Assembly (NCBI GenBank): GCA_963848955.1 | Contig: CAWKFQ010000024.1 | Span: 248,001-312,000 of the forward strand | From: DASUPK01 sp963848955 | GTDB lineage: Bacteria > Actinomycetota > Thermoleophilia > Solirubrobacterales > 70-9 | Reading direction: 5' to 3' | DNA: 64,000 bases | Program-made: the position numbers and the translations under genes | The notes under the pieces: model-generated | Databases searched by the model: none | What the model was told of the DNA's origin: nothing | Seen by the model: the letters and a program-made list of their open reading frames with translations, nothing else | Part shown: one piece after another, positions 48,200 to 55,928 of the stretch | How the letters are laid out: every line of letters starts with the position of its first letter | Numbering within the stretch: position 1 is the first letter of the stretch

Positions 48200-48660
48200 C
48201 CCGGGCGAGGTTCGATTGCGGCGCCTTGGATACGGCGACCTGCCCTCGGTCATCTCGATCGAGCGCCGCTCCTTCCCGACTCCCTGGTCGCTGGCGATGT
48301 TCGTGCTCGAGCTCTCCAAGCCGTCGGGCATCTGCCTGGCCGCGGAGGATGCCGATGGGCTGGCCGGCTACCTCGTCTGCGCCCGCTACGACGACGTCTG
48401 GCATCTGATGAACGTCGCCGTTCATCCGGACGCGCCGGCGGCGTGGGATCGCGACCGAGCTGATCGAGAAGCTCTTCGAGGAGGCGGGACCGGGCGCCCG
48501 TTTCACCCTGGAGGTCCGAGTCTCGAACTCCCCTGCGATCGAGATGTACCGCCGCTTCGGCTTCCGTTCGGCCGGGCGCCGCCGCCGCTACTACCACGAC
48601 AACGGCGAGGACGCCCTGATCATGTGGCTCGAGGCTGCCGAGGGCGCCTCGATCGCTTGA
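48153..48660 (+). CDS. rimI: Ribosomal protein S18 alanine N-acetyltransferase-like GNAT protein (one frameshift)
   Basis: A GNAT fold: RLRRLGYGDLPSVISIERRS FPTPW, GYLVCARYDDVWHLMNVAVH, then after one +1 correction near 48442 (removing a C from GCGCCGGCGG) PDARRRGIATELIEKLFEEA (acetyl-CoA motif RxxGxA) and NSPAIEMYRRFGFRSAGRRR RYYHDNGEDALIM, the RimI signature. It acetylates the N-terminal alanine of S18. A GTG at 48168 is an alternative start that would shorten the overlap with tsaB. The TGA overlaps the tsaD TTG. Confidence 0.9.
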
Positions 48661-49661
48661 TCCTCGCTCTCGAAACGTCGTGTGATGACACCTGCGCCGC
48701 CGTCGTCGACGGGGCGCGGATCCTCTCGAACGTGGTCTCCTCCCAGGCTGCGTTCCACGAGCGCTACGGCGGAGTCGTCCCCGAGATCGCCTCGCGCCAC
48801 CACCTCGAGCTGGTCAACAGCGTGGTGTCTGCCGCGCTCGAGGAGGCCGGCACCGGCCTCGCCGAGGTCGACCAGGTCGCGGTCACGCAGGGCCCCGGGC
48901 TGATCGGTGCGCTGCTGGTCGGGCTGAGCACGGCGAAGGCGCTGGCGGCAGCGCACCGCAAGCCGCTGGTGCCGGTCGATCACCTCCACGGTCACGTCGC
49001 GGCGAACTACCTGGAGCCCGACCCGACCGAGCCACCGTTCCTCTGCCTGATCGCGAGCGGCGGTCACACCCTGCTCGCGGGAGTTCGGGATCCATCGGGC
49101 TTCGAGGTGATCGGTCAGACCCTGGACGACGCGGCAGGAGAGGCCTTCGACAAGGGCGCTCGGTTGCTTGGCCTCGGCTATCCAGGCGGACCGGCGATCC
49201 AGAGGGCGGCCGAAGCAGGCGATCGAGAGGCGTTCGACTTCCCGGTGGCGATGAGCGAACGCGGCCTCGACTTCAGCTTCAGCGGATTGAAGACGGCGCT
49301 GGTCTACAAGGCCCGCGATCTCGGGTCGGAGGAGACCGAGAGCCGGCGGGCCGACCTCGCCGCCTCCTTCCAGCGGGCGATCGTCGATCAGCTCGTCGCA
49401 AAGCTGCGCCGCGCGGCCCGCACCGGCGACTGGCCGGCCATCGCGCTCGGCGGCGGGGTCGCGGCGAACACGGAGCTGCGCGCGCGCACCCAGGCGCTCT
49501 GCGACGAGCTGGGCCTGCGGCTCAAGCTCGTCCCGGTCTCGCTCTGCACCGACAACGCGGCGATGATCGCCTCCGCCGCGCGCTTCACCGAGCCGATCCC
49601 GTACCCGGACTACCTGAGCTTCGATGCCTTCGCGACGGGTCAGGCTGTACGCGCGGCCTGA
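48657..49661 (+). CDS. tsaD: tRNA N6-adenosine threonylcarbamoyltransferase TsaD
   Basis: The 334-residue catalytic subunit has LILALETSCDDTCAAVVDGA, the metal-binding motif HLHGHVAANYLE, LIASGGHTLL, GQTLDDAAGEAFDKGARLLG and IALGGGVAANTELRARTQAL. It transfers the threonylcarbamoyl group to tRNA A37. TTG 48657 overlaps the rimI stop (TTGA). No frameshift is seen. The 3' end overlaps the glutaredoxin-like gene by 38 bp. Confidence 0.95.
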   Translation: MILALETSCDDTCAAVVDGARILSNVVSSQAAFHERYGGVVPEIASRHHLELVNSVVSAALEEAGTGLAEVDQVAVTQGPGLIGALLVGLSTAKALAAAHRKPLVPVDHLHGHVAANYLEPDPTEPPFLCLIASGGHTLLAGVRDPSGFEVIGQTLDDAAGEAFDKGARLLGLGYPGGPAIQRAAEAGDREAFDFPVAMSERGLDFSFSGLKTALVYKARDLGSEETESRRADLAASFQRAIVDQLVAKLRRAARTGDWPAIALGGGVAANTELRARTQALCDELGLRLKLVPVSLCTDNAAMIASAARFTEPIPYPDYLSFDAFATGQAVRAA

Positions 49662-49878
49662 CTGCCACCTCTGCGACGAGGCGCGAGCGGGACTGGAGCG
49701 ACTTCGAGCGGACGGGCTCGATTTCGAGCTCGAAGAGGTCGACATCGAGACCGACGACGAGCTGCATGCCCGCTTCCTCGAACGCATCCCGGTTGTGGAG
49801 CTCGACGGCGAGATCGTCTCCGAGCTCTTCCTGGACGCGGACGGGCTGCGCGCAAGGCTCGATACCTTGTCCCGCTGA
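49624..49878 (+). CDS. Glutaredoxin-like (DUF836) protein
   Basis: The 84-residue thioredoxin-fold protein starts RVRLYARPDCHLCDEARAGL with a CxxC active site (Cys-His-Leu-Cys) and has the cis-proline region RIPVVELDGEIVSELFLD. It probably reduces mixed disulfides. Its last codons CTC GAT ACC TTG TCC CGC TGA lie inside the left direct repeat of the island; the right repeat near rex carries what looks like the original ending (CTC GAT ACC TTG TCC GCA TGA). It therefore seems to have been a grx-rex pair before insertion. Confidence 0.85.
   Translation: MPSRRVRLYARPDCHLCDEARAGLERLRADGLDFELEEVDIETDDELHARFLERIPVVELDGEIVSELFLDADGLRARLDTLSR
49858..49872 (+). mobile_element. Left direct repeat (attL-like) of island
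   Basis: The 15-mer CTCGATACCTTGTCC spans the 3' end of the glutaredoxin gene and recurs exactly at 53537-53551, two bases before the rex ATG. Flanking bases extend the similarity (AGG before; GC.TGA.C after). It is read as the left attachment site of a 3.7-kb integrated element. Confidence 0.6.
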
Positions 49879-49883
49879 CCCGT

Positions 49884-49908
49884 AAAACCCTCGCCAATCC
49901 GGGGGTTT
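49884..49908 (+). terminator. Terminator-like hairpin after the tsa operon and glutaredoxin gene
   Basis: AAACCC (49885-49890) pairs with GGGTTT (49903-49908) around TCGCCAATCCGG, followed by TCGTCGTTT. This is a short A/T-flanked stem placed directly after the glutaredoxin stop. Confidence 0.5.
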
Positions 49909-49928
49909 CGTCGTTTCGGGACCAGGGC

Positions 49929-49947
49929 TTGGCACCAATCTGGCACC
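49929..49947. repeat. TTGGCACCAATCTGGCACC, left copy
   Basis: This 19-mer matches a 20-mer at 53432-53451 with one base inserted, and each copy itself contains TGGCACC twice. The right copy lies in the C-terminal coding end of the recombinase remnant. The pair may be arm-type sites or the footprint of a second insertion inside the 15-bp repeats. Confidence 0.5.
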
Positions 49948-49964
49948 GTTTCTGCGCGCGACAA

Positions 49965-49988
49965 GGGATCAAAGCGGGGCTTGATCCC
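49965..49988. repeat. Inverted repeat GGGATCAA/TTGATCCC
   Basis: A perfect 8-bp inverted repeat with an 8-nt loop (AGCGGGGC) sits in the non-coding left end of the island. It could be a terminator for the minus-strand gene or a recombinase site. The remaining gap up to 50033 shows nothing else. Confidence 0.35.
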
Positions 49989-50033
49989 AGGGACTCAGAT
50001 CGCCGCTCGATGAGGTCTGAATGAACCCTTGGC

Positions 50034-50430
50034 CTACTCCGACAGCCCGGCGGCTTCGAGGGCCTGCGCCTTGGTGTCATACCCCCGGCAATGGACCACT
50101 TTTCCGTCGCGGAGGGTGAACACCTGCCAACGTCGCTTTCGACCTGCGCGCCGGTCTCCTTGCCACGGCCCGATTGACGCACGCGGACTACGACGGAGTC
50201 CCCTGCGTCGACCATCTCTTCAGCCTGGAAGCTGAAATCGTCGAACGCTTCCGACCATTCTCGAAGAAATTCGCGGACCTCCGCAGGACCGTGTGCGGTC
50301 TGATCTCTGGAAACGCTCCAACGTAATCCCACTCGACGTTTTCATCGAGGATCGAGAACAGGTCCTCCGGATTCGCAGGAGCGGATTCGGGCATAGCCCG
50401 CCTCAGAATCTCGACGTTCTCCTGCGTCAT
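50034..50430 (-). pseudogene. SnoaL/NTF2-like protein, copy 2 (at least two frameshifts)
   Basis: The start MTQENVEILRRAMPESAPAN, WDYVGAFPEI, then in other frames DQTAHGPAEVREFLREWSEA and VFTLRDGKVVHCRGYDTKAQ ALEAAGLSE give a typical NTF2/SnoaL-like cone fold of ~130 residues. Shifts near 50300 and 50130 break it. It is a tandem paralogue of the gene at 50485, sharing the MxQENVE start and the EAAGLSE end. It may be a true pseudogene in the island or intact with sequencing errors. Confidence 0.6.
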
Positions 50431-50484
50431 CGCCTACGCAGTATCTCTCGGACGGGTGCCGCTTCTCGTCCAAAGCAGCGGTCG

Positions 50485-50892
50485 CTACTCCGACAGCCCG
50501 GCAGCTTCGAGAGCCTCGTCCCGATTCCAGAAGATCTGACGCCTTGAGATCTTGCCTTCCCTAATCCAGTACACCGCCCAGTAGCGGAGCTTCGTCGGCA
50601 CGCCGCTGCCCTTGCCACGCGCGGTGAGGGCGTTCTCGGTGAAGACGCGATCGCCGCTCAGTTTCGTGAGGCGGTCGAGCGCGTTGTGTAAAGGACTCTC
50701 GAATAGCTCGAGGATCTCATTGGCCCACGCTCGCACCTCGTCCCGCCCGCTGTAGACCTCTCTAAGTCCCGGGAGGGCGGCGGTTTCCTCCCACACGACA
50801 TCAGGACTCAGTAGAGCGATGACGGCATCGATGTCGATCCGGTTGGCTGCATCGGTCAGTGCCCGTACCAGCTCGACGTTCTCCTGCGACAT
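50485..50892 (-). CDS. SnoaL/NTF2-like protein, copy 1
   Basis: The 135-residue protein MSQENVELVRALTDAANRID ... VVWEETAALPGLREVYSGRD EVRAWANEIL ... YWAVYWIREGKISRRQIFWN RDEALEAAGLSE is an intact SnoaL-like domain (ketosteroid-isomerase fold, function unspecified). ATG 50892 is the third in-frame choice and fits the MSxENVE start common to this family. The 228-bp region between it and the next gene (50893-51120) contains a likely divergent promoter but no clear motif. Confidence 0.75.
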   Translation of the reverse strand: MSQENVELVRALTDAANRIDIDAVIALLSPDVVWEETAALPGLREVYSGRDEVRAWANEILELFESPLHNALDRLTKLSGDRVFTENALTARGKGSGVPTKLRYWAVYWIREGKISRRQIFWNRDEALEAAGLSE

Positions 50893-51120
50893 GACCTGCG
50901 CAGTGTCTCGCCCGACTAGTTGCACGGCCAATCCTTTGTTCGGGTGATCCGAGCCTACGACCGGCGAGGGGCGGCAACAGTGACATCGCCCACGCTGTAT
51001 CGCGGCTACTCGCGAACCGCTGCTTCCATGCAAAGCAGCAGTCTGTAGGCGTGGCGCGCTCACCGACTCTGACTTTGAGCAGTAGAGGGCGAAGGATCCT
51101 CGGTAGCTAGCCTGGGATGA

Positions 51121-51453
51121 GTGGCTTCTGCGCCGCGCGTCGAGCTTTTCTGGTGGCGTGAGTGCCCCTCCTGGGAGCGGGCGCTCGACATGTTGCGCGA
51201 TGCGATGGCGTACAAGGGACTCGATCCGGACTCGATCGAAGTGAGCGAGGTTGACACCGAAGCGGCGGCCAGGCGGCATGAGTTCGTTGGCTCGCCGACG
51301 ATCCGAGTGAACGGGGTGGACGTTCAGCCGCCCGTGGAGGGTGAGCCAACCGGGCTCGCTTGCCGCGTATACCGCCGCCGGGACGGGCGGACCTCACCGC
51401 TCCCCGATCCCGAGGACCTGCGCGAGGCGCTCGGAGCGGCCGCGCTCCGCTGA
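51121..51453 (+). CDS. Thioredoxin-fold protein (small, single CPSW motif)
   Basis: The 110-residue product starts VASAPRVELFWWRECPSWER ALDMLRDA and has the cis-proline region FVGSPTIRVNGVDVQPP. It retains only the first cysteine of a CxxC (CPSW), as seen in some thioredoxin-like proteins associated with mercury or arsenic loci. Its function is unknown. GTG 51121 opens the frame. It is 18 bp upstream of another thioredoxin-fold gene, so the pair is probably one operon inside the island. Confidence 0.65.
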   Translation: MASAPRVELFWWRECPSWERALDMLRDAMAYKGLDPDSIEVSEVDTEAAARRHEFVGSPTIRVNGVDVQPPVEGEPTGLACRVYRRRDGRTSPLPDPEDLREALGAAALR

Positions 51454-51471
51454 CGGGATAGCCTGCCGCCG

Positions 51472-52002
51472 ATGCCGACTGCGATTGGGGAACGGGCCCC
51501 CGACTTCGAGCTCCCGGCCACCGACGGCGAGCGCCACGCGCTGAGCGCGGAAGGCGCCCCGGCGACGGTGGTCTACTGGACCTGCAACCACTGCCCCTAT
51601 GCCCTCGCCTGGCACGAGCGCCTCCTCGACGTCGCTCGCGACTATTCGGATCGCGGCGTGCGGGTACTGGCGATCAGCTCGAACGATCCCGAGCGATACT
51701 CGGCCGACTCGTTCGAGGCAATGGTCGAACGGGTCCAGCAAGAGGGCGGCTGGCCGCATCCCTACCTGTATGACGAGACCCAGCAGATCGCCCGCGAGTG
51801 GGGCGCAGAGCGGACGCCGCATGTATTCGTGCTCGACTCAGGTTTGCAGCTGCGCTACCGAGGCGCTCCGGATGCCGATTACGACGATCCATCGCAGGAC
51901 GCGGCCTGGCTTCGCGCCGCGCTCGACGCAGTGCTGGTCGGACGGGAGCCCGACCCGTCAGAGACCGCGGCCGAGGGCTGCACCATCAAGTGGAAGCCAT
52001 GA
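51472..52002 (+). CDS. AhpC/TSA-type thioredoxin-like protein
   Basis: The 176-residue protein PTAIGERAPDFELPATDGER ... VVYWTCNHCPYALAWHERLL has a CxxC (Cys-Asn-His-Cys) at the thioredoxin active site, VRVLAISSNDPERYSADSFE and TPHVFVLDSGLQLRYRGAPD. This pattern marks the redoxin/peroxiredoxin-like (TlpA-like) cytosolic group. It probably reduces peroxides or disulfides. ATG 51472. Confidence 0.82.
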   Translation: MPTAIGERAPDFELPATDGERHALSAEGAPATVVYWTCNHCPYALAWHERLLDVARDYSDRGVRVLAISSNDPERYSADSFEAMVERVQQEGGWPHPYLYDETQQIAREWGAERTPHVFVLDSGLQLRYRGAPDADYDDPSQDAAWLRAALDAVLVGREPDPSETAAEGCTIKWKP

Positions 52003-52037
52003 AGCCATGACGGAGGCGCGAAGGGCGCTGGTGGCGG

Positions 52038-52066
52038 TTGACACATATTGAGCGGAGGCGTAGCTT
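52038..52066 (+). promoter_or_regulatory. Consensus-like sigma-70 promoter
   Basis: TTGACA (52038-52043), a 17-bp spacer and TAGCTT (52061-52066) lie just upstream of ATG 52078, leaving a 5' leader of only about five bases. This is the clearest -35/-10 pair in the window and suggests a nearly leaderless transcript for the repeat protein. Confidence 0.55.
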
Positions 52067-52077
52067 AGGTGGGGCAG

Positions 52078-53254
52078 ATGTCGCTTAGATCGGTTCGACT
52101 GGTCTTGGTTGCGACCGCGGCCCTGCTGTTTGCGCCTTCGGTCGCGTCGGCCGCCTGGACCATTTCGCCGACAGCGAACGTCACTGGGGCGGACTCGACG
52201 AGCCTGAGTGCAGTCGACTGCTCGTCGGCTAATTCGTGCATGGCGTCGGCCACGCGGACGACCTGCAGGACCCCTTCGGGCCGATCACCACGACGACGGT
52301 GGCCGAGCGCTGGGACGGCGCGAGCTGGCAGATCGTGCCGACCCCGAATCCGCCCGGCGCGACCAACAGCTCGCTGAGCGGCATTCTTGTCCGCGGCGGA
52401 ACGTCTGCTTCGCGGTGGGCGTGGAACACGGAGAACTGGCCCAGAGGCCGCTCATCGAGCGCTGGGACGGGACGAGCTGGTCGATCCAGCCGAGTCCGGA
52501 CGTCGCAAGCGCCTTCCTCTGGCCGTCTCCTGCTCGGGGCTCCGCGCCTGCACCGCGGTGGGAACGAGAACGGTGGCACGCTTGCGGAGCGCTGGGACGG
52601 CGCCGGCTGGCAGGTACAGTCCACCCCGAACGCCCAGAGTTCCGAGCCCAGCTGGCTCGGCGCCGTCTCGTGTCGGAAGCGGAGCTGCACCGCCGTCGTT
52701 GTGTCGGATGGCGTGCTCTCGCTCCGCTCGTCGAGCGCTGGTCCGGGCGTATCAATGCGTGGGCGCTGCAGGCCGCGCCGAAGCCCGACGGCGCGGACGG
52801 CGCCACCTTCACCGGGGTGTCCTGTCCGGATGGCCGGGTGTGCTTCGCCGTCGGAGAGTCTTTTGGTCCACCGGACCCGTTTTTCGCGCGCGATATCGGA
52901 ACCCTGGCCGAGCGCTGGGATGGCTCGCGCTGGTCGGTCATGCCCACCCCGAATCCGACGCCGCTGCCGGGCTTGCGACCATTCGGCACCTTCCACGGCG
53001 TCAGCTGTTCGGGACGGCGGGCGTGTCACGCCATAGGCGGAGGTTTTAGTTCGACCGGTGAGGTGATCGCCGAGCGCTTCGACGGAGTGAGCTGGCAGCT
53101 CGAATCGTTCCCGACAGTAAACGTGAACGGGCAGGGAGGCTTCCCCGGCGTCTCCTGTCCGAGCCGGCTCTTCTGCGTGGCCGTCGGCGGCTGGGGCGGA
53201 CTCGTGCCCCACGGCTTCATCGGCGGCACCCTGGCCGCGAAGTGGACGCCCTGA
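52078..53254 (+). pseudogene. Secreted repeat protein (ERWDG..W / GVSC....C.AVG repeats), frameshifted
   Basis: A signal peptide (RLVLVATAALLFAPSVASA/A) is followed by about six repeats of ~45-50 residues with the pattern ERWDGxxWxxxPTPNP ... GVSCxxxxxCxAVG (for example AERWDGASWQIVPTPNPPGA, IERWDGTSWSIQPSPDV, AERWDGSRWSVMPTPNPTPL, AERFDGVSWQLESFP). The paired cysteines and Trp suggest a disulfide-stabilised beta-propeller-like surface protein. Five or more shifts (about 52245, 52400, 52510, 52560, 52730) scatter the repeats over three frames; the last 500 bp are in one frame to KWTP at 53254. Repeats and shifts make either decay or consensus error possible. Confidence 0.6.
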
Positions 53255-53280
53255 GTCGGCTTTCGCGGTCCGCGGCCTCT

Positions 53281-53536
53281 TCGGCTCACACGTTCGGCAC
53301 CAGGATGGCGGCGGTCGGCGTACCGATGCGAATCCTCCAGGAATGGATGGGCCACGCCTCGATCGACACGACGATGATCTACGCCGACTACTCGCCGTCA
53401 GAGCATGAGACCGCGATGGCCGAGCGAGCGTTTGGCACCAAATCTGGCACCAATCTGAGCAGAACTGACAGAAACTCAGATGAACTCAGCGTGCCTGAGA
53501 GCGCCGAGGGTGAGCCGCAGAGCCTGCGGTGTAGGT
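53281..53536 (+). pseudogene. C-terminal remnant of a tyrosine recombinase (integrase)
   Basis: The frame reads SAHTFGTRMAAVGVPMRILQ EWMGHASIDTTMIYADYSPS EHE, the catalytic C-terminus of phage-type integrases with the GH and nucleophile Tyr (IYADY) intact, followed by AERAFGTKSGTNLSR. The N-terminal and central domains, including the first catalytic Arg and the HxxR upstream, are missing; sequence before 53281 belongs to the repeat protein. It lies immediately inside the right direct repeat, where an integrase gene is expected. No start codon of its own is evident. Confidence 0.75.
53432..53451. repeat. TTGGCACCAAATCTGGCACC, right copy
   Basis: This is the partner of the 19-mer at 49929-49947 with one extra A. 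It encodes part of FGTKSGT near the end of the recombinase remnant and is followed by another AATCTG. Confidence 0.5.
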
Positions 53537-53551
53537 CTCGATACCTTGTCC
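53537..53551 (+). mobile_element. Right direct repeat (attR-like) of island
   Basis: CTCGATACCTTGTCC is identical to 49858-49872. Here it continues GC-ATG-ATC: read in the glutaredoxin frame it gives LDTLSA and a TGA overlapping the rex ATG (ATGA). This is exactly what an undisturbed grx-rex pair would look like, so this copy probably preserves the original 3' end. Confidence 0.6.
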
Positions 53552-53553
53552 GC

Positions 53554-54231
53554 ATGATCGAGGACGTGGCGGCTGAGACCGCCGAGCAGCAGGGGTCCTC
53601 GGACCTCACGGACGGGGATCGACTCTCGCTCGGGGTTGCGGCGCGGCTCTCCCGCTACCTCCAGGTCCTGACCCAGGCTCGGAAGATGGGCAAGGACACG
53701 ATCTCCTCCCAGGAGCTCTCCGACTACACCCACATCAACTCGACGCAGATCCGCCGCGACCTCTCGGGCTTCGGCAAGTTCGGCAAGCGGGGGGTGGGCT
53801 ACAACGTCGAGTCGCTGGTCGAGGAGATCCGCAAGATCCTCCGCACCGCCGGCCAGCACAACATCGCCCTGTTCGGAGCCGGCCACCTCGGGCAGGCGAT
53901 CGCCAGCTCGGACATCTTCGCCGACCACGGTTTCCGGATCGTCGCGATGTTCGACGTCGATCCCGCTGTGATCGGCCGCCGGATCGGCGGGCTCGAGGTG
54001 CGCTCCTTCGACCAGATCGACGAGGTCGTCGAAGGGGAGCAGGTGGTCGTGGGCGTCCTCGCCGTTCCCGCCGACGCGGCTCAGGAGGTCGCCGACCGCC
54101 TGGTCAGGTCCGGCGTCAAGATCATCTTCAACTACTCCGAGCGGCTGCTGCAGGTGCCACCGGACGTGACCGTTCACACGTCCAGCCCCGCCGTGGACCT
54201 GCTCTACGCGCTCTACTTCTATTTGACCTGA
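53554..54231 (+). CDS. rex: Redox-sensing transcriptional repressor Rex
   Basis: The 225-residue protein has an N-terminal winged helix (LSRYLQVLTQARKMGKDTIS SQELSDYTHINSTQIRRDLS) and a Rossmann NAD(H)-binding core with NIALFGAGHLGQAIASSDIF and MFDVDPAVIGRRIGGLEV, ending in the domain-swap helix TSSPAVDLLYALYFYLT. Rex represses respiratory and fermentative genes when NADH is low. ATG 53554 starts directly after the island's right repeat, so insertion has replaced its native upstream region. Confidence 0.95.
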   Translation: MIEDVAAETAEQQGSSDLTDGDRLSLGVAARLSRYLQVLTQARKMGKDTISSQELSDYTHINSTQIRRDLSGFGKFGKRGVGYNVESLVEEIRKILRTAGQHNIALFGAGHLGQAIASSDIFADHGFRIVAMFDVDPAVIGRRIGGLEVRSFDQIDEVVEGEQVVVGVLAVPADAAQEVADRLVRSGVKIIFNYSERLLQVPPDVTVHTSSPAVDLLYALYFYLT

Positions 54232-54246
54232 GAGACCGAGCCGCGG

Positions 54247-55455
54247 GTGTCAACCGATCCCGAGCCACAGCACGACGCGCTGGACCTCGAGGTCGTGCGC
54301 GAGATCTTCGAGGCCTCGACCGACTTCACGATCGGGATCGAGGAGGAGTTCGCGATCCTCGATCCGGCGATTCTCGACCTCGAACATCGCTTCGAGGAGC
54401 TGCAGGCGGCCTGCCTGCGCGACCCGGAGCTCGCCCCGGCGGTCAAGGGCGAGCTGATCGATACCGAGATCGAGATCCGCTCGGGCCGCGGTGAGAGCTT
54501 TGCGGACGCGGCCGACAGACAGCGGAGCAGGCGAGCGCGGCTGTTCGGCGTCGCCGATGACTTGGGGCTTGCCCTGGCGGCGATGGGCACCCACCCCTGG
54601 GCCAACTACCTCGACCAGCACATCATCGACACCCAGCACTACCAGCGGCTCGAGCAGGACCTTCGCTGGGTCGCCCAGCGGAACAACACCTGGAGCCTGC
54701 ACGTTCACGTCGGCGTTCACGGGCCCGATCGCGCCGTGGCCGTCTCGGATCGGATGCGGGAGCTGCTGCCGCCACTCCTTGCGCTGTCGGCCAACTCGCC
54801 CTTCCTCGACCATCGCGACACCGGGCTGCACTCGGTGCGCACCGAGATCTTCACCCGCACCTTCCCGCGCTGCGGCGTCCACCAGCCGTTCGGCGACTGG
54901 CGCACATATGCGGACTTCGTGGAGCTGCTCAAGGAAACCGACTCGATCGTCGAGGCCACGCAGCTGTGGTGGAGCGTCAGGCCGCACCACGCATTCGGCA
55001 CCGTGGAGGTGCGCATCTGTGACGCCCAGACACGCGGGGACGAATCACTGAACGTGGCGGCCCTGATCTCCGCCTGCGTGGCCCAGGTGGCAATCGATCT
55101 CGACGAGGGGCGGTCGCCTTCATCCGGCGACGGTTTTTGTGGCCGCCTTGGTGTTGGCCAGCGCGAGATCGAGGAGAACCTGTGGCGCGCGATTCGCTAC
55201 GGAATGGACGGCGAGATGATCGATTTCCGAGACCGGCGCGTCGTACCCACTCGCCAGGTGCTGGAGGATCTGGTTGAGTGGGCCGGACCGGCGAGGCAGA
55301 CCCTCGGGGTGGATGTGGATCTGCCGGAGCGAAACGGCGCGCAGCGCGCCTACGCAAGCTTTGCCGAGGGCGCGCCGATCGAGGAGATCTACCGCCGCTC
55401 GGTGGAGGAGACCCGCAGGACCTACGCACCGGAGGGAGCAGTCAGTGGCAGATGA
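54247..55455 (+). CDS. Glutamate-cysteine ligase-like carboxylate-amine ligase (YbdK/GCS2 family)
   Basis: The 402-residue protein has FTIGIEEEFAILDPAILDLE (metal/ATP Glu cluster), GELIDTEIEIRSGRGESF, GTHPWANYLDQHIIDTQHYQ, NTWSLHVHVGVHGPDRAVAV and WWSVRPHHAFGTVEVRICDA, the GCS2 pattern. Such enzymes form gamma-glutamyl amides, as in glutathione, mycothiol-related or ergothioneine (EgtA-like) pathways; the exact substrate is unknown. GTG 54247 is 15 bp after the rex stop, so the gene probably shares the rex operon. Confidence 0.9.
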   Translation: MSTDPEPQHDALDLEVVREIFEASTDFTIGIEEEFAILDPAILDLEHRFEELQAACLRDPELAPAVKGELIDTEIEIRSGRGESFADAADRQRSRRARLFGVADDLGLALAAMGTHPWANYLDQHIIDTQHYQRLEQDLRWVAQRNNTWSLHVHVGVHGPDRAVAVSDRMRELLPPLLALSANSPFLDHRDTGLHSVRTEIFTRTFPRCGVHQPFGDWRTYADFVELLKETDSIVEATQLWWSVRPHHAFGTVEVRICDAQTRGDESLNVAALISACVAQVAIDLDEGRSPSSGDGFCGRLGVGQREIEENLWRAIRYGMDGEMIDFRDRRVVPTRQVLEDLVEWAGPARQTLGVDVDLPERNGAQRAYASFAEGAPIEEIYRRSVEETRRTYAPEGAVSGR

Positions 55456-55887
55456 GGAACAGCATCAGGAGGAGATGAGGGGGGCTCCGCAGGCGAAGCC
55501 GAGGAGCCACCCGATTCAGGGCGAAGCGGCGCCGAGCAACCGTCTGAGGAGGAGCTTCGTGCCCAGCTGGAGGAGGAGATCCGCAAGGTCCGGGTCGAGG
55601 ACGTTGTGCTCCAGAGCGCCGTCAGCATCCTCAACCTGTCGGCACGCCGGATCGCCAAGGACGACGAGCGCGACCTCGAGCAGGCGAAGGTCGGGATCGA
55701 CGCGGCGCGGGCGCTCGTGGATCTCGTCAATCCTGAGGCCCAGCCCCAACTGCGCCAGGCGATCTCCGAGCTGCAGGTGCTGTACACCAAGCACGCGGGT
55801 GAGGAAAGTGCCCCTGAGCAGGGATCTTCAGAGCCGCCGAAGGGCGATTCCGGCTTGTGGACGCCCGGCGGCGGCACTGACGGATAG
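55445..55887 (+). CDS. DUF1844 domain-containing protein (one frameshift)
   Basis: GTG 55445 overlaps the upstream ligase gene and gives VADEEQHQEEMRG. Adding one G to the run at about 55479-55484 leads into an acidic linker and then LEEEIRKVRVEDVVLQSAVS ILNLSARRIAKDDERDLEQA KVGIDAARALVDL, the DUF1844 helical core seen in small actinobacterial proteins. The function is unknown. Length is one less than a multiple of three, as expected from the missing G. Confidence 0.8.
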
Positions 55888-55928
55888 ACTGCCGCGCCGC
55901 TTTCACCTTCTGACCCGGGAGCCATCAC

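Noticed and set aside
53242..54231. An N-terminally extended Rex including the integrase remnant
   Set aside because: The frame is open through both, but residues before ATG 53554 match a tyrosine recombinase, and Rex homologues start near MIEDVAAET.
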